From Dastarcus helophoroides (Eukaryota; Arthropoda; Insecta; Coleoptera; Bothrideridae), in assembly GCA_028583605.1 (NCBI GenBank), contig CM053337.1:23553764-23617763 (forward strand): a stretch of DNA of 64,000 nt, written 5' to 3'. The position numbers and the translations under genes are program-made. The notes under the pieces are model-generated. The model did no database searches, was not told the origin of the DNA, and saw nothing but the letters and a program-made list of their open reading frames with translations. Shown piece by piece: positions 40,101-50,625 of the stretch. The first letter of the stretch is position 1, and the number at the start of each line of letters is the position of its first letter.

Positions 40101-40620
40101 TTGAAATTATAATTTTTTGGTTAAAATTTAATTAAATAAAATTCCTAGAAAAGTATTTATGGAAATTTCGACTTCCGTAAATCACTTGTTTAATGAGGAC
40201 TCATTTTCTGCGTGTCTGTCCACTCTAGCTTTTATTTATTTATATTTTTTTGGGGTGAATTTAAAGAACCGGAGTTTGCAAATTTTTAATCAGAATTTTG
40301 ATCTTTTCTTAAAATTTAGACAACTTTTGATTTTTTATAAACTGGATTATGATGTTGAAATGTTTTTTTAAACTTTTTTCAAAACATCCACTTTTATTTT
40401 GAAAATTGCCACGTTTATTCAAGCTTTTGACTATTTCTCGAACTTTGATTCTTTTTTTTTAATTTCAACTTTTTCTCGAACTTTCGATTTTTCTGTTGTA
40501 AATTTGGCTTTTATTTAAATATTTTGTGTTAGCTTGAAATATTAATTTTGGTCAAAATTTCGATTTTTTGAAATTTTAAAGGTTTTTTCGGAATTATTTT
40601 TTTGAAACCTTTGATCTTTT
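37162..40620. repeat. T-strand low-complexity DNA with a 297-bp tandem array
   Basis: Degenerate TTTCGAC-type DNA. Within it a tandem repeat has phase points GTGGGAAATTTTGA (or CTGGGAAATTTTGA) at 38336, 38633, 38928 and 39225, a period of 295-297 bp over about 1.3 kb (roughly 38040-39360). The units are highly similar. Consecutive reading frames of 90-110 codons here are copies of each other and reflect the array, not genes. After 39900 the sequence becomes mixed. Confidence 0.75.
37871..38014. repeat. Dispersed repeat D, copy 1
   Basis: TTTAACATTTCTTCGGCCCA ... GTGATATTTAAATTTATTGA followed by ATATTTCCGGTCAATAAGGG and TCTACCAT. It is shared with 48898-49060, where the last block lies inverted at the opposite end. 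This suggests a fold-back element of which each copy kept one arm. Confidence 0.7.
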
Positions 40621-41125
40621 ATCATCAAAAATTGAAATACAAATCTTGTCCCTTGAAACCAAGAAAGATTAAAAAACACAACAGAGCGTTTCGATAGCCA
40701 AGCTATCATCTTCACAGACATACTCAGTATCTCTCTGAAGTTTAGTGGAACGGACTGGTCCTTGGTTATCTTCAAAAATTGAAATACAGAACTTGTCCCC
40801 TGAAACCAAGAAAAATTAAAAAACACAACAAACTTTGCTCTGACGCGTTTCGCAGCCAAGCTGTCATCTTCAGAGAGATAATAGAGAGAAACCAGTATCT
40901 CTTTGAAGATGACAACTTGGCTGTCGAAACAAGTTAGAGCAACGTTTGTTGTGTTTTTTAATCTTTCTTGGTTTTAGGGGACAAGTTCTGTATTTCAATC
41001 TCTTTGAAGATGATAGCTCGGCTATCGAAACGCGTTAGAGCAACCTCTGTTGTGTTTTTAAATCTTTCTTGGTTTCAGGGGACAAGATTTGCATATCAAT
41101 TTTTGAAGATAACCAAAAACCATTT
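40621..41125. repeat. Cluster of three fold-back repeats
   Basis: A left-half copy with part of the centre (40629-40735), a near-complete palindrome (40746-41000) and a further right half (41000-41125) lie head to tail. Each has the TTGAAATACA / CTTGTCCCCTGAAACC arm or its complement. Both right-arm cores in this cluster begin TTTGAAGA instead of CTGAAGA, so they lack a key hammerhead base. The minus-strand core at 40838-40877 is intact. Confidence 0.78.
40838..40877 (-). ncRNA. Hammerhead-ribozyme-like motif (minus strand)
   Basis: Read on the minus strand: CTCT, CTGAAGA, extra T, stem II GACAGC-TTG-GCTGC (one bulged A), GAAA, CGCG, TC, AGAG. The cleavage triplet would be GUC, the most favourable one in known hammerheads. 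In stem II the third base is C facing G, where the other copies have U facing G or A, so pairing is kept. Confidence 0.5.
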
Positions 41126-41887
41126 CACCAAAATAAAAAAGAACTGAAAGTTTAAGATTAAAATCGAAATTTCAAAGAAAAAAAATCGAAATTAAAAAAA
41201 ATTTAATTTGTTAAAGAAAAATTCTTCCCAAAAATTTGAGACTTATACTTAACCTTAAAATTTAAGCTATTTAACCAAATTGACTTTAATCTCAAAATTT
41301 GATAATAAGACCTAACTTTTAACACTTTCTTCATCTTTTCAAAATGATAAGTTTTTTTTCGAAAAGTCTGAATTAAAACCTGAAAATTAATTTCTTTATA
41401 TAACATTTCGAAATCGAAACTCGAATTTAGAGGTTTTAAAAATTTTGATTTTGATCTTTAAGTTTTTTTCTCGAAAATTCGAAATTATTAAGCTTTTGTA
41501 ATTGCAGACCATTTTTAAAATTTAAGAAACACCACAGACCCCTTTGCATGGGGTAGGCAGGATCTTGTTTAGGGAAGGACAACATTTTGAAAAATTGGTG
41601 GGCCACAAAAGCAAACCTTGTAGCTGAGTATATGTAGGTATATTTACACTAAACTATATGAATTGGGAGAATTAAATTCGGGAATTTTTGAAATCGAGTT
41701 CGTATAAGTAACTTATAATTTCCTTTCAAAATTTGGACCTTTTCTCAAAATTCCATGCTTAAATATAGTTGAGAATGTTAAAATATGTTTCTATAATCCC
41801 TGTTGACGTTTTTCTTGAACATTTTAATTTGAAGTTGAAAATTATACTTTTTAAAACGCGATTTATAAATTTTCAATTTTTTACAAA
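41126..41887. other. Intron between fold-back repeats
   Basis: Mainly low-complexity sequence, with about 130 bp of single-copy DNA around 41520-41660. No gene signal. Confidence 0.4.
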
Positions 41888-42080
41888 ATTAAAATATAAA
41901 TCTTGTCCCATGAAACCAAGAAAGATTAAAGAAACCAAGAGAGATACTGAGTATCTCTCTGAAGGTGATGAAACGCGTTAGAGCAACCTTTATTGTGTTT
42001 TTTAATCATTCTTGGTCTCAGGGGTCAAGATTTGTATTTCAATTTTTGAAGGTAACCAAAGAGCAGTCCGTTCCACCAAA
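41888..42080. repeat. Fold-back repeat, internally deleted
   Basis: Both outer arms are present (TTGTCCCATGAAACCAAGAA and CTCAGGGGTCAAGATTTG), ending GCAGTCCGTTCCACC. The centre is reduced to TCTCTGAAGGTGATGAAACG, so stem II is lost. It ends 363 bp from exon E. Confidence 0.75.
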
Positions 42081-42443
42081 ATGTAAACTTTTTTTTCAAA
42101 ATTCCGAGGTTTAACTTGAATTTTAAAAACCTGATTGTTTTAAAATGTCATTACCGATTAATTTCTAGAATTTTGAACGTTCGTCCCAAAGTTTTCACTT
42201 GAAATTTAAAATCTAAGCAAGACTACTCAAAGGGAAATTTTCGAAGATCCAGTAGACAAAATAAAATTACTTCCACATTCTGGCTCTGAAAGAGATTCAA
42301 AAGCTCCAAACTGGAGTTTTTTTTTAGTTGCTAGAAGAGCATGGCAACGCTTGCCCACCTTGAGATAGTGGAACAAATTAGAATGTGGCGTTTTCTCCAG
42401 ATATATTGAAAAATAATGACAAAATATTTGAGTGTTAGCTCAC

Positions 42444-42689
42444 CTGTAGTCCTTTTTGGAAGACCAGGATAGTTCTTGGTTCCGTATTTTCTAATCTCCC
42501 ATCTACTAATGAGGTCGATGAGAGAGACTCCACTTCCGTTGCATTTCAACTCGTTGTCACATTCAGGGCATTGGACCGGGGGCCCACAAATGTCTTCATA
42601 GGATACTGGTTCGGGTGGTATTGGACCAAAGATACTCTCTTTGCCATTATCGTTAATTGGTCTCGGTCCACGTATATTGGGGTCCATTT
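42444..42689 (-). CDS. Exon E, linker between Ig and olfactomedin domains
   Basis: Minus-strand coding exon of 246 nt with acceptor TTTTTTTACAG and donor GTGAGCTA. It encodes 81 whole codons beginning MDPNIRGPRPIND (not a start codon; the preceding split codon is Glu). The segment is rich in Pro and Gly (FGPIPPEPVS, ICGPPVQCPECD), has four Cys in a short stretch, one NGS glycosylation site, and ends NYPGLPKRTT. Such a linker directly before an olfactomedin domain fits colmedin/gliomedin-type proteins. Its phase matches exon D upstream and exon F 32 kb downstream. hAT copy B2 ends 128 bp before its acceptor, so the branch point and pyrimidine tract have to fit in that gap. Confidence 0.85.
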
Positions 42690-42817
42690 CTGTAAAAAAA
42701 CATATTTGGTTTAATTTTTTTTTAAATTATTCAACTGCAACTGAAATTTAGGAAACTTTGTGAATGCAACCGTAAACCATAAGCGTTTTCTAATAAGATA
42801 CAAATTACTCTACAGAA

Positions 42818-45800
42818 CAGTGGCGGCTGGTGCTAATAAAATTTGGAGGTTGCAAAGAGACATTTGCAAAAATGTGCCGAAACTGGAAATTTTAAATTAA
42901 GCTGGAGGAATTAAGAGATATTTAGGATTTTAAATTGATATATGTTATACATATATAGTATATTGCTAAAATTTTCCTTTTTTTATATTCGCCAAAAACA
43001 GAAAGAAAAAGAAGAGGAAGTCCATATGACGGACGATCTTTGGCAGCTGCAAATTTATCAATAACTTTTTACTGAAGTCGAGTATTCCTTAAATTAAGTC
43101 CTTTTCTTTAAAGACATCGTTAATGCGGACAATCTTTCCTGGCATAATGTATTTTTTTAAAAAGTATTCTTTCCAGACTGCAGGACTCTGCTTCAGCAGA
43201 AGCCATTGGGATAGTTATCAAGATTTTTAAAAGATTTAGTTTCACTAAGCTCACTGTTTTCTCAAATAATGTTATAGAGTACACAAGTAAACCAAAAGCC
43301 GATTAATACTTTTCTGTTTCGTAATTTACAGATAATTGAGCTCTTAGTTTTTGTAAATTAAAAAATTGATAAACCTTAGCGGTTTCTTTAAAATTGTTTT
43401 CGGGAAAAGTGATTTTATGTTGGTTAAACTTTTTAGAAAAAAATAATGTTGCTGCAATTAAATGGCCAGTGAAGCTGAATCGTTCTTTAGCTTAGCAAAT
43501 AACAATGTCACATAGGTACTGCTTTAGCTTCGCGAACTATTTCTGTTAACACTTCGCTTTTTACAAAACAAGGTCTGCATAATATTCAAGTCTGGATTAG
43601 GTCATTCACGTCGCTTAATTTCCAGTTTTTTCGACATAGATCGGTTACAGAATGGCTGTGCAATTAAACTTTGCACTGAATTCATTTTTATTTGTGTTTC
43701 AAGACTTGCAACATTGACTGATGACAGATTATCAGTGGCGGCCCGCGTATATGCACTGAGTAACTGCAGCACCCCCAATTCAGGTTTCCAGTTTTTTTCT
43801 CAAACTGTTGGTTTTTTTTGAAAACTTTTCCTTAACACGTTTTTATAGAAATTTTAAATTTTCTCTGATTTCTTTAATAAAAATTTCATCTTTCTTTCTA
43901 AAATCTATTTTATTTCTAATGGTGATGAAAAATGCACTTTCAAAAATTAATTTTTCTAAATCTTTTGATAAAGAAATTAATATTTCGAGAAAGAATTGAA
44001 ATTTTGAAAAAAAAGGTTAAATATCTCTAAGTGTCAAAATGTTGAGAAACTAATGAAAATTTCAAGAAGCAATCTAAATTCAACTCTTCTCGCATTTTGT
44101 TATTTCTCTGAAAAAAATAATACCAAATCTTCCCGTTTTTACCTGATTTTGCAATTTCTACTATATTGTAGAAATTTTTTTATTTTTTTCTAATATTTTC
44201 ATTTTTTTTTGTTGGGTATGTTTTTATTTTCCTAAATATATTATACCAATAAATTTTCTCAATACTACTTTTCCAGCAAATTTTGCTCTTAAAATTTTTC
44301 TGGAAATTTCAACTTCTAATTGTTTATGTTCCTCTAATTTGCTTTAAAAATGTTAGGTTATCTATGGCATTTTGACATTTTAAAGTTTATTTTATAATTT
44401 TGACTAACAACTTTTAGAAAAAAATCCCTCCATTTCTGTAAAAATGTCAAAGTTTTGGAAAGAAACCAAGAAATGTTAGGAAAATTTTCCATTGCTTCCG
44501 CATTTTGATATTTTTCTTTAAAAAAACAAATAACCGATGAATTATTTTCCTAAAATTTCTACTTTTGTGTACAGATATTTCAAATTTTTTCTCGAAATTT
44601 CGATTTTCTTTCTACGAAAATTGGAATCTTTTAAAATGTTGACCTATTTCAGAATTTTGACTTCATTCGAAAATTTCCACTTTTGTTAAGAATTTCGTTC
44701 GTATGTTCCTATAAATTTTGATATTTTGTGAGAATTTCGGCACTTCTGACATTTTCGATTTAATTGCAAAATGTCAACCTCAAAAACTTTTGCATTTTAC
44801 AATTTATTTTTTGAAATTTGACCGTTTTTCAAATATTTGATTTGTTCTCCCAATTTTAACTTTTTTTGACAATTTAGAGATTTACAAAAATATTACTGTT
44901 TTGAAAACCTACTGCTTTCGTAAATACTTACTTTTTGTGGAAATTTAAACTTTTTTTAAGCGTTGAATTTTTCAAAATTTTGACCTTTTTGAAAAGTTTG
45001 ATTTTTTCCGGTTAATTTCAACTATTCTGATGTGGCGTTTTTTCCAAATTTTGGATAATTTCGATTTACCAAAATTTGGAAAATTTCGATTTTCCAACAT
45101 ATGGGAAATTTTGATTTTTGATGATTTTCATTTTTATTAAAAATTCCAGTTATTTTTTAAATTTTCGATCTTTTCTCGAAGTATTGATTTATCTTTTGAA
45201 AGGATTTTTTTTTTAAAGCTATAACTTATTTTCGAAATTTCGGCTCTTTTTTTACATTTCGACTATTATTTGAAAAATTTTTTTTTAATTTCGATTTTTT
45301 TTTTAAATTGGACCTTTTTTAAAATTTCGTCCTGATTTAAAAAATAAGACCCTTTTTAAAAATTTCGACTTTTTTAAAACATTTTACAGTTTTTTCAAAA
45401 TGTTAACTATCGAAATTTTCAATTTTTTTTGAAAATTTCGACATTTCAAAATTTTGTCTTGTTGAGCAAAAATTATTTTAGAAAGTGCCGACATTTTTTA
45501 ATATTCAATAATACCGTTTGTCATCCCCTTAGGACTTAAAAATGCGTCTTGTTTCGAATTTTTTTTTTAGGTTTTCGAAAATTTCGACTTTTTAAATGTT
45601 GCCTTGTTTGAACAAAATTGTTTTTCAAAACCCAATTTTTGGCTTGTAAAAGAAAATTTTAAATTTTAATGTTCAGTTAAATATCCTTTTTCACCCCGCT
45701 TGGGGTGAGTACGTGTTTAGTGATTGCTTTCGTGTATTTTTTATATAGAAATTTTAACAAAAAATGTTCAGAAAAAAACCATGAAGTTTCTCCAAAAATG

Positions 45801-47305
45801 TCAACATTTTGGGAAAAAACGAAGAAATTTTTAGAAAAAGTTATTTTCAATTTTGACAAAAATGTTGAATTTTCAGAAAAATATTGAATTTTCAGAAATA
45901 TTTAGAATTTTGAGAAAAATATTAAATTGTAAGAAAAATATTGAATTTCAAGAAACATAAACCTTCTAAATTTCAACTTTTTGCGATTTGATATTTCGCT
46001 AAAAAAAAACTTACCACTATTATAGAACCAAAGAAAATTCTAAATCGAAATTTCCAATTTTTCTAGAACTGTTATTTTTATTTGTTAAATTTATTCCCGG
46101 AATTGTCAAGTCCGTCAAATTTCGTTAAAAAATAGATTAAAATTTAAAGATTAAGCTCAAAATTTGGAGAAAAAGCGGACAACATTTCAAGAAAAAAGTT
46201 AAAATTTGTTATTTTTACATAATATTTTTGAAAAAATAGCAATGTCGGAATCAATGAAAAAAAAAACAATTTTTAAATATAAATTAATTGTCAAATATAT
46301 TTTCAAAATTTCGACTTTTAAAGTAGGAATTATTGAAATTTTCAAAAATGAGTCAACATTTCTAAAAAAGTCGAAATTTCAAAATTAAAAATAGTAAAAA
46401 TCTTTAAAAAAATTAATTGACAATTTAATGTTCTAACTTAAATTTTTTCTAGCAATTTTGAAGTTACCAGAGAAGCTTCAGAGATCAACTATTTCAGCTT
46501 GAAGTCGATCCTTTGTAATTAAAATCCACATTTTTGGAATTTATTTTTAATTGAACTGCAAGTTCTTTTTCGAAATTTGTTTCAAAAATTCGAACAATCT
46601 TAAAAATAGAAATTTTTCTTACTATTTCTTTAATTTTGAGTTTTAATAAGACATTTTTCTTAAAAAGTTTATATTTAAAAAGAAAAAAATATCGTTTTAA
46701 AAAATATATTTTTCAAGCTCAGGAAACTTTCTAAAAAACCAGACAAAATTCATTATTTAATCACAAAATTCCAATTTTTCCTCGAAATTTTGCATTTTCG
46801 ACTTTTCCTAAAGTTGAGATTTCTATTGGAGGTTCATTGGGAAGCAACAGAGGTGGTTTATATTATTAATTTTTTGAACTAATTAGCTTTTACACAATTT
46901 TAACACAAACGCCGTCGCAGCACCCCCTCTAGTTTTAGCTACTAGCCGCCACTGCAGATTATAATAGCGAATCAATATTTGGTTTGCACCCACAAGTACA
47001 ACCTAATGCTTGCTTATGGGCCAGTATTTTAAGCGAACAAAATATGAGTTAAGGCGCAGGTGCATATGTGTAAAGCAAGGTTTGCAGTCTAGCCTCCAAA
47101 CTTTGCAAACCATGGACCCAATAATGTCGTCAAACCCTTACGAATCGGCGGAATCCGCTATAGTTAACAGTATGTTTGGTAACCATAAATCTGTTATCCA
47201 TAAATTAAAATAAACAACATAAAGAACAATTTACTTTCTTTTTTATCCCAGCGTTTTTTTTTGGAGGTTGCGCAAACCTGCAAACCTTAGCACTGGCCGC
47301 CACTG
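42818..47305 (-). mobile_element. Family B hAT transposon copy 2, with nested C2
   Basis: Inverted relative to B1. The ends CAGTGGCGGCTGGTGCT ... CACTGGCCGCCACTG are flanked by a perfect 8-bp duplication CTACAGAA (42810-42817 and 47306-47313). The decayed transposase end is near 43130-43340 (minus). B1 and B2 share the nested element at the same internal site but have different outer target duplications, so each arose by its own transposition. Confidence 0.88.
43733..46954 (-). mobile_element. Nested family A-type element C2, complete (3.2 kb)
   Basis: CAGTGGCGGCCCGCGTATAT ... CTAGCCGCCACTG with subterminal GCAGCACCCCC blocks, bracketed by a perfect 8-bp CAGATTAT (43725-43732 and 46955-46962). 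The ends match family A; the body is a shorter, rearranged set of the same degenerate units. No coding sequence was seen. Confidence 0.87.
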
Positions 47306-47400
47306 CTACAGAATAAAGAAAATATGGATTTTATTGTCAAAAAAAGACTTTAAAAAATAATAAAAATTTATTCTTACATTGATTTTGATAACAAAGCGGA

Positions 47401-47466
47401 GCTGTTGTTGTGTTTTTTAATCTGTCTTGATTTTAGGGGACAATATTTGTATATCAATTTTTAAAA
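47401..47466 (+). repeat. Fold-back repeat fragment
   Basis: Right-arm end only: GTTGTTGTGTTTTTTAATCT, then GATTTTAGGGGACAATATTT and TATATCAATTTTTAAAAAC. Confidence 0.65.
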
Positions 47467-47586
47467 ACAACAAATTCAATCATTCTGAGCACAATGAAAC
47501 TGGTATTTTGAAATTTTTCAGATTTTTTTGGAATCCTCAGAGTTTGAAAAGTTACAGTCATGTTTGATTTTCCTTTGGTTAAACAA

Positions 47587-47686
47587 TTTATACACAAATC
47601 TTGTCCTCTGAGATCAAGAAAGAATATTTTTGGTTTCAAGCGTTAAGATTTGTATATCAATTTTTGAAGATAACTAAGGACCACTA
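47587..47686. repeat. Fold-back repeat, short deleted copy
   Basis: CAAATCTTGTCCTCTGAGATC and, facing it, TTGGTTTCAAGCGTTAAGAT then GAAGATAACTAAGGACCA. The centre is missing. Confidence 0.6.
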
Positions 47687-47925
47687 AAAGATCTTATGGT
47701 CAGTCAAAAACTGCTGACATTAAATAATTCAATCAAGATCTGAAATCGAGAAACTTGGAGCTTCAATTATTTTTTTTTCTTTTTTTTTTATGACCATTTC
47801 TCTTTGAGTTGGAGTCTTCTGAATATCACCTAGGAATTTGGGATTTTTTATATACCTTAATTTCTATACCTCTAGCGTATTAATGAAGTAATGAACTAAT
47901 TATTTCGAGCAATGTTAAAGTGGAT

Positions 47926-48138
47926 TTATATTGGGGTTTTATTGGCTTTTTCTTTGCTATTTACTCCTTTCACAATCCTAAATTTCAGTAACCTTCTGTT
48001 AAGAATAGGCAATCTGTTATAGATTATCGGAAACAGCGATTGCGACAATCTATAACAGATCGCCAACAGAAGTTTACTGAAATTTAGGATTGTGATAGGA
48101 GTAACTGGCGAAGAAAAAGCCAATAAAACCTGAATATA
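47926..48138. repeat. 213-bp palindromic element
   Basis: Two arms of about 95 bp are inverted copies. Left: GTTTTATTGGCTTTTTCTTT, then ACAATCCTAAATTTCAGTAA and ATCTGTTATAGATT. Right: the complements in reverse order. A few mismatches and a short centre (CGGAAACAGCGATTGCG) are present. Composition and ends differ from the hAT and hammerhead-like repeats. Confidence 0.85.
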
Positions 48139-48404
48139 AATATGAATATTTCGCAAATAAATTACAGAGAATAGTTAAAATGGATGTTTCTAATAAATTA
48201 TTTTTATCTAGTCAATTAATTGTTTCGTAAATATTTACAATGATTTACCCACACCACGGATTTACTAGACCATTATCGCCACGTTTGCAAAAAAGCGAAA
48301 GTAAAAGTTAAATCTTCGATACCAACCCGAGGAAAGAGAGCCAAATGTGCAGGATTCGCATTGTGGACAATAAAAATCACCCTAGCAGAACCTGATGTTC
48401 TTTT

Positions 48405-48620
48405 TTACGTTCGCAGGATATCCTTTCGTGGCAAGGAAAGGCCCTTTACGCCCTCCCACACATCCGTGATCTCCTCGTGGTTTACGAGTATATCCCACGG
48501 TCGAGGATTTAATCTTTGATCATGCTCATTTTCATGTTGTCCCTTGACGATATCCAACACAGTTATTGTAATGTTTGCAGGATTTATCTCCAATTGAAAC
48601 GCGACACGTCAGTTTTACGA
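48405..48620 (-). other. Orphan reading frame in a GC-richer island
   Basis: The minus strand stays open for about 70 codons (includes INPANITITVLDIVKGQHEN and NPRPWDILVNHEEITDVWEG) and ends in TAA at about 48405. No ATG start, acceptor or known domain was found. The plus strand has an acceptor-like TTTTTTACGTTCGCAG at about 48399-48417. It lies within the D-E intron and borders a family A fragment. Skipping it keeps the host frame, so it is at most an alternative exon, a processed remnant or an unknown TE piece. Confidence 0.25.
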
Positions 48621-48626
48621 TATAAG

Positions 48627-48895
48627 CAGTGGCGGCTGACGTATAGACAGCACCCCCAAGTTCGCTTACAAATTTTTTTCTCAAAATTTTCTGAACACTT
48701 TTTATTATACATTTTTTTGTAGAAATTTTAAATTTTCTCTAATTTCTTTTTATAGAAATTTTAGGTTTTTTTCAGAAGTTACAACATTTAAAAACCCATT
48801 TTATTTTTAATTTTAATCAAAATCACATTTTCAAAAACTAATTTTTGTAAAAGTTTTGAGAAAAAAATTAATATTTTGAGCAGGAATTAAAATTC
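48627..48895 (-). mobile_element. Family A hAT-like element, terminal fragment
   Basis: CAGTGGCGGCTGACGTATAG, then CAGCACCCCCAAGTTCGCTT, matching the reverse complement of 23570-23837 over about 265 bp with high identity. It stops where repeat D begins. Confidence 0.8.
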
Positions 48896-48897
48896 TT

Positions 48898-49160
48898 TAT
48901 GGTAGACCCTTATTGACCGGAAATATTATGTCTTTTTCAATTTATTTAACATTTCTTCGGCCCAGTTTGGAAATATTTAAATTTTTTTATGGTTTGTTGA
49001 CAATTTTCTAAACAGTTTTTGAAATGTGACTACGTGACATTTAAATTTATTGAAAACGTCACTTCATGACAGTTCACAAATTAGTCTGAAGCCAAAATTT
49101 TCGGGGGGGGGGGGGGAGGGGAGGGGGCTGTTGCCCCCTAGCGCTCCCTGGTTACGGGCC
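48898..49160. repeat. Dispersed repeat D copy 2 with a poly-G stretch
   Basis: TATGGTAGACCCTTATTGAC then CGGAAATATTATG, followed by the CTTCGGCCCAGTTTGG block shared with 37871-38014. It ends in a G-rich run (about 49104-49128) and GCTGTTGCCCCCTAGCGCTC, GGTTACGGGCCTG. The last part looks like the terminus of another hAT-like family (CAGGCCCGTAACC on the minus strand), but no 8-bp duplication was found. Confidence 0.55.
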
Positions 49161-49403
49161 TGATTCTGATAGAGATAGATGAGAAATCTTCATGTTAACA
49201 TAATGTTAACTTTCTGACAATATTTCCCGATATCAGACTCTAAAAAATGTTGACTGTAAGAGCTCTTTAAGAGGACTTATTGCTAAGCGGGTAGAGAAGC
49301 GAGTTTTTACAGTTGCCTTCGCCAGTAGTGAGATTGAATATAGCTTATCCAGCAGTTCGAATTTTAACACAAAAATGGTCAAAATCTCCCGAACTTGACT
49401 TAC

Positions 49404-49600
49404 CAATGACCGAAATCTCCGCCTTGGTGGTCTGCAGACTGTTCTTGCTAACGCACACGTACAGATAACCAAAATCCTGCGAATTCATCCTCGTAATGTT
49501 GAGCTGCATCGTCGATCTGTACGACCTCTTATCCACCGAGTTATCTATGCGATACTTGTCTCCGTTTTCCAGCAGTTTCCCGTCCGAACGCTCCCAATAT
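49404..49600 (-). CDS. Exon D, Ig-olfactomedin host gene (rest of Ig domain 2)
   Basis: Minus-strand exon of 197 nt between acceptor ATCTTCTAG and donor GGTAAGTC. It encodes the core Trp (YWERSDGKLL), a YRSTMQLNIT strand and the second cysteine in YVCVSKNSL, followed by the G strand TTKAEISVI. NIT is a potential N-glycosylation site. The segment before the cysteine reads DFGYLYVC, one residue longer than the usual Ig DxGxYxC pattern. The codons read cleanly, so this may be a real variant or a recent 3-bp insertion. Its final base joins the first two bases of exon E, 6.7 kb away, to give Glu. That gap holds hAT copy B2, a family A fragment and several fold-back repeats. Confidence 0.87.
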
Positions 49601-49762
49601 CTAGAAGATCGATCAACTTTAATAAATCGAATCAAAACTATTCTTGAAAACACCTGATGTGAAACTATCGCTGAAAATAACTTAGTTGAAGAGATTTAGT
49701 TGCGAAGTAAAATGTGGCAACAGGTAGCCGACGTTTGTTAGGACGTAGAAAATTGAATTTAC

Positions 49763-49862
49763 CTGACAGATTCCGGAAATGCTTCCGTTTCGCATTCTAG
49801 GAAAGCCGTGGAGCCGATTTGAGCTGGGACCATTTGATTTTTCACCCTTATAAGAGGCGGAA
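49763..49862 (-). CDS. Exon C, Ig-olfactomedin host gene (start of Ig domain 2)
   Basis: Minus-strand coding exon of 100 nt, with acceptor CTTCTATAG and donor GTAAATTC. It encodes PPLIRVKNQMVPAQIG and then FLECETEAFPES, the A-B strands of a second I-set domain with its first cysteine. The PPLI start followed by a Gly-Ser-x-x-x-L-x-C pattern is typical of Ig domains in lachesin/DIP-like and colmedin-like proteins. It joins in phase to exon B upstream (F codon) and to exon D downstream (an Arg codon split 2+1). Only about 160 bp of intron separates it from exon D, one of the two compact introns left in this gene. Confidence 0.87.
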
Positions 49863-50378
49863 CTATAGAAGAGACATTGATTGATAGATTAGTAAAGTTT
49901 TAGTTATCGTTGTTTGTAGTTGGGGGAGATATTATTTGCTTTGTTTTTATCGAAAAATGCTTTCATAAAAATTGAGATCAAAAGTTGGGTGATTTATATT
50001 TCTACTCGATTTACTCGAAGCCGTTCGTCTTAATCATTTTAAACATGGCTTACTTTTCTGGTCAATACTGGACACACAGGGAAATCGCAGTAAAAGTGAG
50101 GACTGTAACTTAAACAAGTAATATCCCGTTTTTATTAGACATAAAAGCTGCCTGCTGGAGCATGCACAAAATTTAATTTTCAAATAAAATTTCATATCAC
50201 TTGCACGAGTGTGGAAGTGTGGAGCTTTAAGAAGCATAAATTATTACGAAGCATATTTAATAGTTAATATGACATGCGTAATATTTTCCATCAAAATTTC
50301 GCCCCAAATCAGAGAAACTGTGAGGCATAGGAATGCAACATAATTCAAAAAAGCATCGATGTTTGAACATCGATATTT
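49863..50378. other. Intron upstream of exon C, single-copy
   Basis: Ordinary intronic sequence of mixed composition. It contains the branch and pyrimidine region of exon C's acceptor. Nothing else seen. Confidence 0.4.
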
Positions 50379-50625
50379 TTAAAAATTGAAATACAAAAAT
50401 TGTCCCCTGAAACCAAGAAAATTTGAAAAATACAATAAAGGTTGCTCTAACGCGTTACGGCAGCCAAGCTATCATCTTCAGATCTTCAGTATCTCTCTGA
50501 AGATGATAGCTTGGCTGTCGAAACGCGTTAGAGCAACCTATGTTTTTTTAATCTTTTTTGGTTCCAGGAAACAATTTTTGTATTTCAATTTTTGAAGATA
50601 ACCAAGGACCAGTCCGTTCTACCAA
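50379..50625. repeat. Fold-back repeat, full-length reference copy
   Basis: The complete palindrome: the left arm starts AAAAATTGAAATACAAAAAT, passes CCCCTGAAACCAAGAAAAT, and reaches the inverted core near 50446-50482. The right arm starts CTCTCTGAAGATGATAGC at 50493 and runs to GAAGATAACCAAGGACCAGT CCG. The two arms could form a hairpin of over 100 bp. The minus-strand core is broken (GTAA in place of GAAA); the plus-strand core is intact. Confidence 0.85.
50493..50533 (+). ncRNA. Hammerhead-ribozyme-like motif (intact core)
   Basis: Same layout as at 3216: CTCT (50493-50496), CTGAAGA (50497-50503), extra T, GATAGC-TTG-GCTGTC, GAAA (50520-50523), CGCG, TT, AGAG (50530-50533). Confidence 0.55.
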
